Shown here one piece after another: positions 11,325 to 20,818 of a stretch of DNA of 64,000 bases (position 1 is its first letter; each line of letters begins with the position of its first letter). A model generated the notes under the pieces. The model saw nothing but the letters and a program-made list of their open reading frames with translations. It made no database searches and was not told where the DNA came from. Position numbers and translations under genes: made by a program. The DNA lies in the NCBI GenBank assembly GCA_902587215.1, contig CACIKJ010000001.1, forward strand, positions 20,026 through 84,025, given 5' to 3'. Source of the DNA: an uncultured Pelagibacteraceae bacterium (lineage in GTDB: Bacteria > Pseudomonadota > Alphaproteobacteria > Pelagibacterales > Pelagibacteraceae).

Positions 11325-12106
11325 TATTTTTTCTTAATTTTTACTGCAGTAGGTTTTAGAAATTTAATTGGTCTAATATTGTTAACTTGTTCATGTAAAA
11401 TTCCAAGTCTTCTAGCAACTTCTTGATAAGCCTCAACTATATTTCCTAAATCTTTTCTAAATCTGTCTTTATCTAATTTTTTGTCGGTATCTGCATCCCA
11501 CAATCTACATGTATCAGGGCTAATTTCATCAGCTAGAATAATTTTTCCATCTGATTTTCTTTTTCCAAATTCTAATTTAAAATCTATTAGTTTAATATTA
11601 ATACTCCTAAACATTCCTTGTAAAAAGTCATTTACACGTAAACATTGTTTGGAAATTAAATCAAGTTCATGCGATGTTGCCCAGCCGAATGCATCTATAT
11701 GTTCTCTTGTAATAAGTGGATCACCAAGCTCATCATTTTTATAGTAATATTCAATTAAAGGTTTATTTAAAATAGTACCATCTTCGATGTTTAATCTTTT
11801 AGTTAAAGAACCTGTTACAATATTTCTCACAACAAATTCAATAGGAATTATTTCTACAAAATCAATTAATTGTTCTCTCATATTAAGACGTTTTACTAAA
11901 TGATTTTGAATGCCAATATCCTTTAAAGCAGATAAAATATGTTCTGAAATCCTGTTATTTAAAATTCCTTTACCTTCAATATTGGCTTTTTTTTGATTGT
12001 TAAACGCAGTTGCGTCATCTTTAAAATGTTGAATTACCAGGTTTTTATCAGTTGACGCAAATATGATCTTTGCTTTTCCTTCGTATAATTTTTTTCCTTT
12101 TTTCAT
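11324..12106 (-). CDS. purC: SAICAR synthase
   Basis: LYEGKAKIIF, KDDATAFNNQKK, DEISPDTCRLWD. Confidence 0.97.
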   Translation of the reverse strand: MKKGKKLYEGKAKIIFASTDKNLVIQHFKDDATAFNNQKKANIEGKGILNNRISEHILSALKDIGIQNHLVKRLNMREQLIDFVEIIPIEFVVRNIVTGSLTKRLNIEDGTILNKPLIEYYYKNDELGDPLITREHIDAFGWATSHELDLISKQCLRVNDFLQGMFRSINIKLIDFKLEFGKRKSDGKIILADEISPDTCRLWDADTDKKLDKDRFRKDLGNIVEAYQEVARRLGILHEQVNNIRPIKFLKPTAVKIKKK

Positions 12107-13398
12107 TATTTAAAAACTCTTTTAAAAATAAAGTTTACATTTTTAAAGTGTTTAGAATAATTAAAAATTGATTTTAATTTCTTTTCACCAATAATATTCA
12201 TAATTTTTTTATCATTAGATATTAGATCAAATAAATTTTTATTTTCATCAAAACATCTTTTTGCATAAGTTTGCACAATTTTATATGATTTTTCTCTTGA
12301 TATACCTTTTTTTGTAAGCTCCAACATAATCTCCTGAGAAAAAATTAATCCTTTTGTTAAATTTAAATTTTTAACCATTTTTTTCGGATAAATAATCATT
12401 TTATCCAAAACATTTGCTAATCTTACTAAAGCAAAATCTAATGTAATATTTGAGTCTGGTCCAATATTTCTCTCTACACTTGAGTGAGATATATCCCTCT
12501 CATGCCACAAAGCAATATTTTCAAGTGCTGGGATAGTATGGCTTCTTATAATTCTTGCAAGACCAGTTAAATTTTCACTTAAAATAGGATTTTTTTTATG
12601 TGGCATTGCAGAAGATCCTTTTTGATCTTTTGAAAAAAATTCCTGCATTTCATATACCTCTGATCTTTGTAAATGCCTTATCTCAGTTGCAACTCTCTCA
12701 ATACTTCCAGCAATAATTCCCAAAACAGAAAAATAATGCGCATGTCTGTCTCTAGGTATTATCTGAGTAGAAATTGGCTCTGGATATAATTTTAATTTTT
12801 TTGCTACATAAGCTTCAACCCTTGGATCAATATTTGCAAATGTTCCTACCGCCCCAGATATTGCACATGTAGAAATATCAAATATAGCACTAGAAAGTCT
12901 TTTTTTATTTCTTTTAAATTCTTCGTAAAATGATGCTAGCTTTAAACCAAATGTTATTGGCTCTGCGTGAATTCCATGGCTTCTACCAATACAGGGTGTA
13001 AATTTATATTTTTTTGCTTTTTTTTTCAGTACAGAAAGAATTTTATCAATATCTTTTAATAATATTTCACCAGATTGTTTTAATTGAATATTAAAAGCTG
13101 TATCTAGAATATCTGAAGATGTCATACCTTGATGAAGATATCTTGCTTTAATACCAGATTGTTCTGTAATTGATGTAAGGAATGCTATAACATCATGTTT
13201 TACCTTTGCCTCAATGTTATGAATTCGTTTCACCTTTATTTTTGCTTTTTTTCTTACTACTGAAGAAACACCCTTAGGTATAAATTTGTATTTTTCCATT
13301 GCTTGTGCTGCTGCAATCTCAATATCTAGCCAGATCCTATATTTGTTTTCCTCAGACCAAATGGCTTTAAGTTCTTTTCTAGAATATCTATCAATCAT
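12106..13398 (-). CDS. purB: Adenylosuccinate lyase
   Basis: MIDRYSRKELKAIWSEE, GSSAMPHKKNPILSENL. Confidence 0.97.
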   Translation of the reverse strand: MIDRYSRKELKAIWSEENKYRIWLDIEIAAAQAMEKYKFIPKGVSSVVRKKAKIKVKRIHNIEAKVKHDVIAFLTSITEQSGIKARYLHQGMTSSDILDTAFNIQLKQSGEILLKDIDKILSVLKKKAKKYKFTPCIGRSHGIHAEPITFGLKLASFYEEFKRNKKRLSSAIFDISTCAISGAVGTFANIDPRVEAYVAKKLKLYPEPISTQIIPRDRHAHYFSVLGIIAGSIERVATEIRHLQRSEVYEMQEFFSKDQKGSSAMPHKKNPILSENLTGLARIIRSHTIPALENIALWHERDISHSSVERNIGPDSNITLDFALVRLANVLDKMIIYPKKMVKNLNLTKGLIFSQEIMLELTKKGISREKSYKIVQTYAKRCFDENKNLFDLISNDKKIMNIIGEKKLKSIFNYSKHFKNVNFIFKRVFK

Positions 13399-13400
13399 TA

Positions 13401-14168
13401 TTAATATGGGGGTTTATTATATCCTTTAACAGATTCTGTAAAAATTTCATATCCATTTTCAGTGATACCAACAGTATGTTCAAATTGTGCTGATAAAGAC
13501 TTATCTTTAGTTACGGCTGTCCAACCATCATTTAAAATTTTAACATCATATTTCCCGGCATTAATCATTGGTTCAATTGTAAAAGTCATACCTGGGTAAA
13601 TTTCCATACCAGTATTTTTTTTTCCGTAGTGTAAAATATTAGGAGACTCGTGAAATGTATTACTAATTCCATGACCACAAAAATCTCTCACAACTGAATA
13701 TCCTTTATTTTCAACAAAATTCTGAATCTTATTACCTATATCTCCCAACTTAATACCTGGTTTTAATATCATTATTGCACTCATCATTGACTCATAGGTA
13801 GCATCAATCAAATTATTTGCTTTAACAGATGAGTTTCCTATCGTAAACATTCTACTTGTATCACCGTAATATTCATTAACAATTGCTGTTACATCTACAT
13901 TTACCACATCACCATCTTCTAAAATTCGATCAGATGGTATTCCATGGCAAACAACATGATTTAAAGATGTGCAAAGTGATTTTTTAAATCCTCTGTAAAA
14001 CTGAGGAGCTGAATACCCGCCGTTATCTTTAATAAATTCATAAGCTAATTGATCGATTTTATCTGTAGAGATGCCAGGTTTAATATAATCAGTTAACATA
14101 TCCAATGTACTTGAAGCAAGTTTACCTGCGGTTCTCATTCTTTCAAATTTTTCTTTATATTTAGTCAT
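13401..14168 (-). CDS. map: Methionine aminopeptidase type I
   Basis: NHVVCHGIPSDRILEDGDVVNVDVTAIVNEYYGDTSRMF, GHGISNTFHESPNILHYG; ATG at 14168 preferred over TTG 14174. Confidence 0.96.
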   Translation of the reverse strand: MTKYKEKFERMRTAGKLASSTLDMLTDYIKPGISTDKIDQLAYEFIKDNGGYSAPQFYRGFKKSLCTSLNHVVCHGIPSDRILEDGDVVNVDVTAIVNEYYGDTSRMFTIGNSSVKANNLIDATYESMMSAIMILKPGIKLGDIGNKIQNFVENKGYSVVRDFCGHGISNTFHESPNILHYGKKNTGMEIYPGMTFTIEPMINAGKYDVKILNDGWTAVTKDKSLSAQFEHTVGITENGYEIFTESVKGYNKPPY

Positions 14169-14847
14169 GCTCAATTTTAATTTTTTTTTCTATAACAATT
14201 TCTTTTGAGTTTAATTTGCATCTATATGCAATAAATTTTAAACCTTTTTTTTTGGCTTTAATAAAATTGTTATAATAATCTGAATCTATATCTTTTGCTA
14301 TTCTAAATTTTGAAATATTTTGAATTTGTACTAAAAATAAGACGTGGGGTTTGTAACCTTTGCTTAAAGATTCTGTTAATTTTTTTAAGTGTTTTGTACC
14401 CCTAGAGGTTACAGCATCAGGAAACTCTGCAATATCATTATTTCTATTAAGGGTAACGTTTTTTACTTCAATTAGTTTATTATCGCATAAAAAATCAAAC
14501 CTCGTGTCACCTGAATACTTAAATTCTGACTTTATTTTTTTAATTGATGAAAATTCTTTTAGTAATTTATTGTTTAAAGCATGTTCAACAATACGGTTGG
14601 CTCTATGAGTATTTACTCCTACAATCTTTTGATTTACCTTGATCATTTCGAGTGTAAATTTTAACTTTCTTTTTGGATCATCTGCTCTTGAAATCCAAAC
14701 TTCATTACCTTTATCCAACAAACCAAGCATAGATCCAGTATTTGGACAATGTGCTGTGATCACTTTATTATTTACTTCAACATCAATAAAAAATCTTTTA
14801 TACCTTTTAATTAATTTGCCTTTAATTAAACTGTTGGTAAATTTCAT
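14161..14847 (-). CDS. sfsA: Sugar fermentation stimulation protein homolog SfsA
   Basis: FIDVEVNNKVITAHCPNTGSMLGL, EVKNVTL, FPDAVTSRGTKHLKKL. Confidence 0.93.
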   Translation of the reverse strand: MKFTNSLIKGKLIKRYKRFFIDVEVNNKVITAHCPNTGSMLGLLDKGNEVWISRADDPKRKLKFTLEMIKVNQKIVGVNTHRANRIVEHALNNKLLKEFSSIKKIKSEFKYSGDTRFDFLCDNKLIEVKNVTLNRNNDIAEFPDAVTSRGTKHLKKLTESLSKGYKPHVLFLVQIQNISKFRIAKDIDSDYYNNFIKAKKKGLKFIAYRCKLNSKEIVIEKKIKIEHD

Positions 14848-14869
14848 TTTAATTTATTTATATTAAGAA

Positions 14870-15622
14870 ATGACAAATAAAAAAGAAATAACTGCTGGTA
14901 TTATCATTATTGGGAATGAGGTTTTATCTGGAAGAACAAAGGATATTAATACAAGCACACTAGCAAAATGGTTAAATTCACTTGGTATTGAGGTGAAAGA
15001 GGCGAGAGTGATTCCTGATTTAGAGTCAATAATTATAGAAACGGTTAATAATTTAAGAAAAAAATTTGATTATATTTTTACAACAGGTGGAATTGGACCA
15101 ACGCATGACGATATTACAGCAGAGTCCATTTCTAAAGCATTTAGTTTAGAATATGGTTTTCACAAGCAAGCATACAGTATTTTAGAAAAATATTATAAAC
15201 CTGGTGAATTTAATGATGGAAGACAAAAAATGGCAAAAATGCCGACATCAGCAAATTTAATATTAAACCCAACAAGCGGAGCTCCTGGGTTTTATGTTGA
15301 AAATGTATTTTGTTTACCTGGTGTTCCATCCATTCTCCAATCAATGATTGGAGGTTTAAATAATGTATTAATAGGCGGTGACCCAATCTTAAATTTAACT
15401 ATAAGCTTAAGAACAGTTGAGAGTGAAATAGCAAAATCTATTACTAACATTCAAAATAAAAATAATGATGTTGAAATTGGAAGTTATCCTTTCTTTAGAG
15501 CAGGTAGATTAGGTGTATCAATAGTTTTAAGATCAGCAAATAAAAAAAAATTAGATTTATGCAATGCAGAAATATTGGAGTTTGTAAAATCAAAAAATAT
15601 TGAAATTATAGAGGAAACCTAA
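14870..15622 (+). CDS. Competence/damage-inducible CinA N-terminal-like (MoaB/Mog fold) protein
   Basis: GNEVLSGRTKDINTSTLAKWLNSLG, TTGGIGPTHDDIT, GAPGFYVENVFCLPGVP. Confidence 0.88.
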   Translation: MTNKKEITAGIIIIGNEVLSGRTKDINTSTLAKWLNSLGIEVKEARVIPDLESIIIETVNNLRKKFDYIFTTGGIGPTHDDITAESISKAFSLEYGFHKQAYSILEKYYKPGEFNDGRQKMAKMPTSANLILNPTSGAPGFYVENVFCLPGVPSILQSMIGGLNNVLIGGDPILNLTISLRTVESEIAKSITNIQNKNNDVEIGSYPFFRAGRLGVSIVLRSANKKKLDLCNAEILEFVKSKNIEIIEET

Positions 15623-16029
15623 TGCTTTATTTTGCTTATGGAAGTAATTTGAACCATTTTCAAATGAAACGAAGGTGCAAAGACTCGATATTTATAAAAA
15701 AATATGAATTAAAAGGATTCAAACTAAATTTTAGAAGCAAATATAGAGCTGCCGATATTGAAAAAAAAAAAAATTCTATTGTACCTGGTGCATTATTTGA
15801 AATATCAAAAAGTGACGAAAAAAAACTAGATGTATATGAGGATTTTCCAATATTATATAAAAAATTATATTTTAAATATTATAATAAAAAAGTAATGACT
15901 TATATTATGAATAATAAAAGTGAATTTCGCTATCCTACTGAAAGATATCTAAATGTTGTAAAAAAAGGATATATAGATTGTGGATTAGATAAATCATATT
16001 TAATTAAAGCACTAGATCCAAATAAATAA
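15622..16029 (+). CDS. Gamma-glutamylcyclotransferase-like (AIG2/GGCT fold) protein
   Basis: N-terminal YFAYGSNLN, VPGALFEISKSDEKKLDVYED. Confidence 0.75.
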   Translation: MLYFAYGSNLNHFQMKRRCKDSIFIKKYELKGFKLNFRSKYRAADIEKKKNSIVPGALFEISKSDEKKLDVYEDFPILYKKLYFKYYNKKVMTYIMNNKSEFRYPTERYLNVVKKGYIDCGLDKSYLIKALDPNK

Positions 16030-16032
16030 TTA

Positions 16033-16722
16033 ATGTACACAAAAAAAAATTCTTTTTTAAGAGGAGTTAGTGACGTTTTACCTCTAATGATACCAGTAGT
16101 TCCCTTTGGTATAATATTTGGTGCTATCGGAATTGAATTAGGTTTTGGACCGTACATTACTTTTGCAACATCAATTATTATTTTTAGTGGCGCAAGTCAA
16201 ATTGTGATAATTCAACTTTTGTCAGCCGGAGCTTCTTCAATTGTTGCTATCACCTCATCATCAGTTGTTAGTACTAGACATCTTTTATACGGAGCAGTGT
16301 TTAACCAATATTTAAATCATCTTTCGATATACTGGAAACTAGGGTTGTCTTATTTATTAACCGACCAAGCTTTTGCAGTTTCTAATGAATATTTTAAGGA
16401 AAATACAGAAAACAAATTTAAACATTATCATCTAATTGGTTCGGGTCTAACATTATGGCTTATTTGGCAATTTACTACTCTTATTGGTATATATTTAGGA
16501 TCTATTGTACCCGATGAACTAGGATTAACTTTTACAATACCACTCACATTTTTAGCTTTATTGGTAAATTATTTTAGAAAAATTGATCATTTAATAGTTA
16601 TTTTAATTTCAGGATTGCTATCAATTTTATTTTATGACGCCCCCTTTAAATCATACATTATAATCTCAAGTATCTTTTCATTATTAGTCGCAACAATTTT
16701 AATAAGATTTAAAAAAAAATGA
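16033..16722 (+). CDS. azlC: AzlC-family branched-chain amino acid transport protein
   Basis: PLMIPVVPFGIIFGAIGIELGFGP, SGASQIVIIQLLSAGAS, SSSVVSTRHLLYGA; followed by AzlD-like gene. Confidence 0.9.
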   Translation: MYTKKNSFLRGVSDVLPLMIPVVPFGIIFGAIGIELGFGPYITFATSIIIFSGASQIVIIQLLSAGASSIVAITSSSVVSTRHLLYGAVFNQYLNHLSIYWKLGLSYLLTDQAFAVSNEYFKENTENKFKHYHLIGSGLTLWLIWQFTTLIGIYLGSIVPDELGLTFTIPLTFLALLVNYFRKIDHLIVILISGLLSILFYDAPFKSYIIISSIFSLLVATILIRFKKK

Positions 16723-17036
16723 GCTTATGGATTTCAATAATTGTAGCTGGATTAATTAATTATCTTACTAGACTAGGTTCAGTTTTAATCATAAATCCAA
16801 AAAGAATGAGTGAAAAAACAAAGCAGGTTTTAAATTATGTGCCTTCTGCTGTTTTTCCTGCAATAATCTTCCCAGCAGTTTTTTTAGATTTAAACGAGAA
16901 TCTAGTGCGGCTTAATGATCCAAAAGTATTATCAATATTAGTTGCTTTTATTTCCGGCTTAATAACAAAAAATTTAATTGTTACAATATTATCGGGTCTA
17001 ATTTGTTTTTGGATTTTATTATTTGTGATTTTTTGA
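16719..17036 (+). CDS. azlD: AzlD-family membrane protein
   Basis: About 105 aa, multi-TM, YLTRLGSVLI...YVPSAVFPAIIFPAV; 4-nt overlap with azlC. Confidence 0.87.
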   Translation: MSLWISIIVAGLINYLTRLGSVLIINPKRMSEKTKQVLNYVPSAVFPAIIFPAVFLDLNENLVRLNDPKVLSILVAFISGLITKNLIVTILSGLICFWILLFVIF

Positions 17037-17057
17037 ATTCTAATATAGTTAATCATC

Positions 17058-18824
17058 ATGTTAGTTTCAGATAAAAATAAAGGATATAAAATAGACTTAA
17101 TCCTTATAAATTTATTAATTTTTATAATTTTTCCATTTAATTTAGCAAATCTTGAAAATTATAATGCTCAATTTAATATATTTTTATCTATTGTTTTAAT
17201 TGTAATAATATCAAGTACCTTTTCGATTATTTTTTTTTACATAATTAAAAAAATACTATCTAAATATGAAATCAATATTTTTCATTACTTTGAAAATTTT
17301 ATTAAATTTAGTTTATTATGGATTTTTTTAACTGGAATGTTTTTTCCAGTAACAGGTGATCACGATGCATTTCTAAATTTAAGTATAAGTTTGGGTGGAA
17401 AATTTGTAATTATTTTGAAATTTTTGGTTACTATTTTTCTATTTTTTATTTTAGTAAAAACTAAGTTAAGCAAAATTTTTTTTAGATTTGTTTTAATTTA
17501 CTTATTGATTAATCTTTTAATAATCTCAACCAATATTGATTTTACATTTAAAAAAGATAAAAAAATTGAAACAAAAATTAATCATTTTGGTGAAAAAAAT
17601 CTTATAGTTATAAGTTTTGATGGAATATCCGATATTAAGATGTTTGATGAAATAATTTCTAATCCCGAATTAAAAAAATCTCTTAAAGATTTTACATATT
17701 ATAAAAATGTTACATCGTCGTGGCCTGCTACTAATGGTTCAATTAATGCAGAATTAATTGGAAATAATTTAAATTTTGAGTCTCCTAATCCAGATTATAA
17801 TAATATTTTAAATGATAAAAAATTAGATGTATCAGTTTACTCTAGCTATGAACGTATGGTTTATAATAAGGAAAATACAATGCTCAAAGGAAGTTATAAG
17901 AATTATTCCAACTCCTATGAATTATCAAAATATATCGAAAGTTATTTTTTAGGTTCAATTGGTAGATGGGCAACATATTTATCTGTATCTTTAGTAAAGC
18001 CTATTTTTTATATTCCGATTTATAAGAAATTTATTAATTTAATAGCTTTCGACAATAAAAATCAAATTAATCCATTTGAAAAAATAAATACGCCAGCTTT
18101 TATTGATTTACTAGAGTATGATTTAATATTTGATGAGATTGTGATTGATAAAAACTTGAAAAATACAGTTAGAATGTACCATTTTATATTTAGTCATTGG
18201 CCAGTACAAGTAAACCGAAATTGTGAAGAAGTAAATTCTCTTACCAATATAATTTCTTATGAGCAAGAAGCAGAGGTTATTAAGTGTTTGGCAAAAAAAA
18301 TTAATAAAGTAATTAAAATACTTATAGATAAAAATATTTATGATAATTCAATGATTGTTTTTAAATCAGATCATGGCAAACCAAACTATGTTCAATTAAT
18401 TTACTCAACTAGTTTCTTCGATCTAATTAAAGAAAAAAAATATGATAAATTTTATAAAGATTATCCTTATAATTTGACAATAAACAAATCTTTTTATTGG
18501 GGATATGGCAGATACAAACCATTTATAATGATCAAGGATGCAAAAACCAAAAGAGATCAAATTAATTTTTCAGAAAAGCATGTATTTTTACATGATCTAA
18601 GTTCAACTTATTGTAATTTTCTCTATGAAGAAGAAGATTGCAAGAAATATCAAAGAAATAACCTTGCTTTAGATGACAGCTTATTTAAAGAATTCAATTA
18701 TGATATTTTTTTACCATTAAGAGGAAATTCATTTGCAGATCCAAAAGGTTACAAAAAGTATTCGATTTCAAATAAAGTACCTCTGATTGACTCTCTAATT
18801 GAAAATAATATTAGACTAAAATAA
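17058..18824 (+). CDS. Membrane-anchored sulfatase / alkaline-phosphatase superfamily protein
   Basis: Several N-terminal TM segments, then LIVISFDGISDIKMFDE...SSWPATNGSINAELIG and MIVFKSDHGK metal-site-like motif. Confidence 0.65.
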   Translation: MLVSDKNKGYKIDLILINLLIFIIFPFNLANLENYNAQFNIFLSIVLIVIISSTFSIIFFYIIKKILSKYEINIFHYFENFIKFSLLWIFLTGMFFPVTGDHDAFLNLSISLGGKFVIILKFLVTIFLFFILVKTKLSKIFFRFVLIYLLINLLIISTNIDFTFKKDKKIETKINHFGEKNLIVISFDGISDIKMFDEIISNPELKKSLKDFTYYKNVTSSWPATNGSINAELIGNNLNFESPNPDYNNILNDKKLDVSVYSSYERMVYNKENTMLKGSYKNYSNSYELSKYIESYFLGSIGRWATYLSVSLVKPIFYIPIYKKFINLIAFDNKNQINPFEKINTPAFIDLLEYDLIFDEIVIDKNLKNTVRMYHFIFSHWPVQVNRNCEEVNSLTNIISYEQEAEVIKCLAKKINKVIKILIDKNIYDNSMIVFKSDHGKPNYVQLIYSTSFFDLIKEKKYDKFYKDYPYNLTINKSFYWGYGRYKPFIMIKDAKTKRDQINFSEKHVFLHDLSSTYCNFLYEEEDCKKYQRNNLALDDSLFKEFNYDIFLPLRGNSFADPKGYKKYSISNKVPLIDSLIENNIRLK

Positions 18825-18903
18825 AATATAAAAATTGCCTTAAAATTTATAAGTCAAATACTTAATTGATTTATTAAATTTTATTTGATAATCAAATATT
18901 TGA

Positions 18904-19113
18904 ATGAAATTTATTTTAAAAATATTAATTTTTTATCTCGCTACAATAAATGCATCTTTTGCGTATTTAGACCCTGGCTCTGGGAGCGTTATTTTGCAGG
19001 CGATAATTGGTTTTATTGCTGCAATTTTTGCAACATTATCTTTTTACTGGGGTAAATTAAAATTATTTATTTTAAAGCTTTTTAAAAAAGAAAAAAAATC
19101 TGAAAAAGAATAG
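18904..19113 (+). CDS. Small membrane protein with signal/TM and AYLDPGSGSVILQ motif, unknown function
   Basis: 69 aa; hydrophobic N-terminus, YLDPGSGS, one further TM, YWGKLKLF, Lys-rich tail; directly follows sulfatase. Confidence 0.7.
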   Translation: MKFILKILIFYLATINASFAYLDPGSGSVILQAIIGFIAAIFATLSFYWGKLKLFILKLFKKEKKSEKE

Positions 19114-19133
19114 TTAAATTATAGATTAATTTA

Positions 19134-19958
19134 CTAATCAAAAAAAATTTTATTAATAAATAAATCTCTCAGCTCACTTTTATTTATAAACTTATAATAA
19201 TTATTCTCTTCTATGCTTAAATTTATATTTTTATAGTTTTCAAGCGAAACATCTTCACTTAACATTTTATTTAATAGAAATACTCTTATTGCAGGATCAA
19301 AAAAAGAGAACCAGATATTGTATAAGTCAGAAGTTTTTAATTTTAAGCTATCAGGAAAATAAATTTTTTTAAAGTTTTTTTCAAATCTTTCAATAATTTT
19401 TCCATTATCAATTTTCTTATCCATTAAAAAAAAAGTAGCACCTACGTTATTGTGATATTTTATACTATTTAAGGTTCCGTCAGCTCCTCTTACTTTATAC
19501 ATATATCCAGGATGTATGTGATAAAAATTTTTTTTTGTATCTAAAATACTTTTTAAAATATTGTTATTTGTGTTTAAAAAATTTTCTTCTTTCAAGTTTT
19601 TAAAATAATTTATATTCAGTTTATTGTTGATATCTGGATGTTTAGCAAATTCAATATTTTTTAATTTATAAATATTTTCAAACTTGTACATTTCAATTAA
19701 AAAATCTTTATCTAAATTAAAGTATTCTTCAATTTTTTTTACAAGTGACAAAATATTCTTTGATTTTAGATATCCTAAAGTATTTTTAAAAGTTGTGTAA
19801 TAACGAAGTTTTAAAAAAATTTCGTTAAAAATAATTTTATTATTTAAATAAATAACTTTATTTGCAAATAATTTTTTTTTAATTAATAAATATAAATATG
19901 CTCTTGCAATTGGATTTTCTGAAAAAATTAGAGTAATTTCTTTTACGTAATTAGACAT
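19134..19958 (-). CDS. Formyltransferase-fold protein (formyl_trans_N-like)
   Basis: HIHPGYMYKVRGADGTLNSIKYHNNVGATFFLMDKKIDNGKII resembles the HPSLLPxYRG...GVTxHxMxxxIDxGxII core. Confidence 0.6.
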   Translation of the reverse strand: MSNYVKEITLIFSENPIARAYLYLLIKKKLFANKVIYLNNKIIFNEIFLKLRYYTTFKNTLGYLKSKNILSLVKKIEEYFNLDKDFLIEMYKFENIYKLKNIEFAKHPDINNKLNINYFKNLKEENFLNTNNNILKSILDTKKNFYHIHPGYMYKVRGADGTLNSIKYHNNVGATFFLMDKKIDNGKIIERFEKNFKKIYFPDSLKLKTSDLYNIWFSFFDPAIRVFLLNKMLSEDVSLENYKNINLSIEENNYYKFINKSELRDLFINKIFFD

Positions 19959-19964
19959 TTTAAA

Positions 19965-20663
19965 TTAATTTTTTTTTTGCATTACATAAAATAATCTATC
20001 TTTATCGTAAAAATTTCCAAAATCATAATAGTTGTTATCTAATATAAAATAGTCTTTTTTAAGTTGATCAATTATTTTTATAAAATTTTCCCTTTTTTCG
20101 TACAAAGGATTATGAGATTCCACTATTAGAATTCCATTTTTATTTAATATATTATTAATTTTAATAAAATATTTGTTGCTATCTTCAATACCTTTGTCAA
20201 AAGTTGAGTGATTTGCTAAAGATAACACAACATCAAAATTTGATTTAAATTCATATTTAATAAAATCGTCAGCTATAAATCTTAAATTTTTAATATCAAA
20301 ATAATCTTTAACTTTATTTGCAACTTTAATTAATGTTGGATTATGATCTATACCCACTCCATTTGTAAAATTATTTTCAATTGATATCGGAATTGCACCA
20401 ATATTTGTTCCAATATCTAAAAAAGATTTACCATTTAAATATTCACTTAGTTTTAGCTTATTAATTCTCTTTTCAGTATTTCTAAGACCTTTGAGATTTA
20501 TACTTGGAATACTTTGATAAAAAAAACCTTCGCCATAATCATAAAATTCATTACTTTTTTCTTTTACAATATTTGTAACGCTTTCTCTTATAGGCTTATG
20601 TTTATCAAAACTTATTTTGTGTAAGAATAAGTTAAAGTTGCTTAAAAGTTTAGCTAATTTCAT
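19965..20663 (-). CDS. Class I SAM-dependent methyltransferase
   Basis: Motif I SFLDIGTNIGAIPISI, VGIDHNPTLIKVA, FDVVLSLANHSTFDKG, LIVESHNP. Confidence 0.8.
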   Translation of the reverse strand: MKLAKLLSNFNLFLHKISFDKHKPIRESVTNIVKEKSNEFYDYGEGFFYQSIPSINLKGLRNTEKRINKLKLSEYLNGKSFLDIGTNIGAIPISIENNFTNGVGIDHNPTLIKVANKVKDYFDIKNLRFIADDFIKYEFKSNFDVVLSLANHSTFDKGIEDSNKYFIKINNILNKNGILIVESHNPLYEKRENFIKIIDQLKKDYFILDNNYYDFGNFYDKDRLFYVMQKKN

Positions 20664-20818
20664 ATTTTACTATAGTGTAAATCTTGATAGTAAAAAAGCT
20701 TTTTTTCAAAAGATTTATAATGGCATAAAAGTTCAGATTTGATAATAATCATGCAAATTAAATAAAATAAATTTTACATTAATATGTTTTTCAAAAATAT
20801 TTATTTCAATACAAAAAA

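Noticed and set aside
20690-20721. Perfect TATAAT at 20716-20721 as promoter of the phosphoramidate operon
   Set aside because: No convincing -35 hexamer at the expected spacing; not called as a feature.
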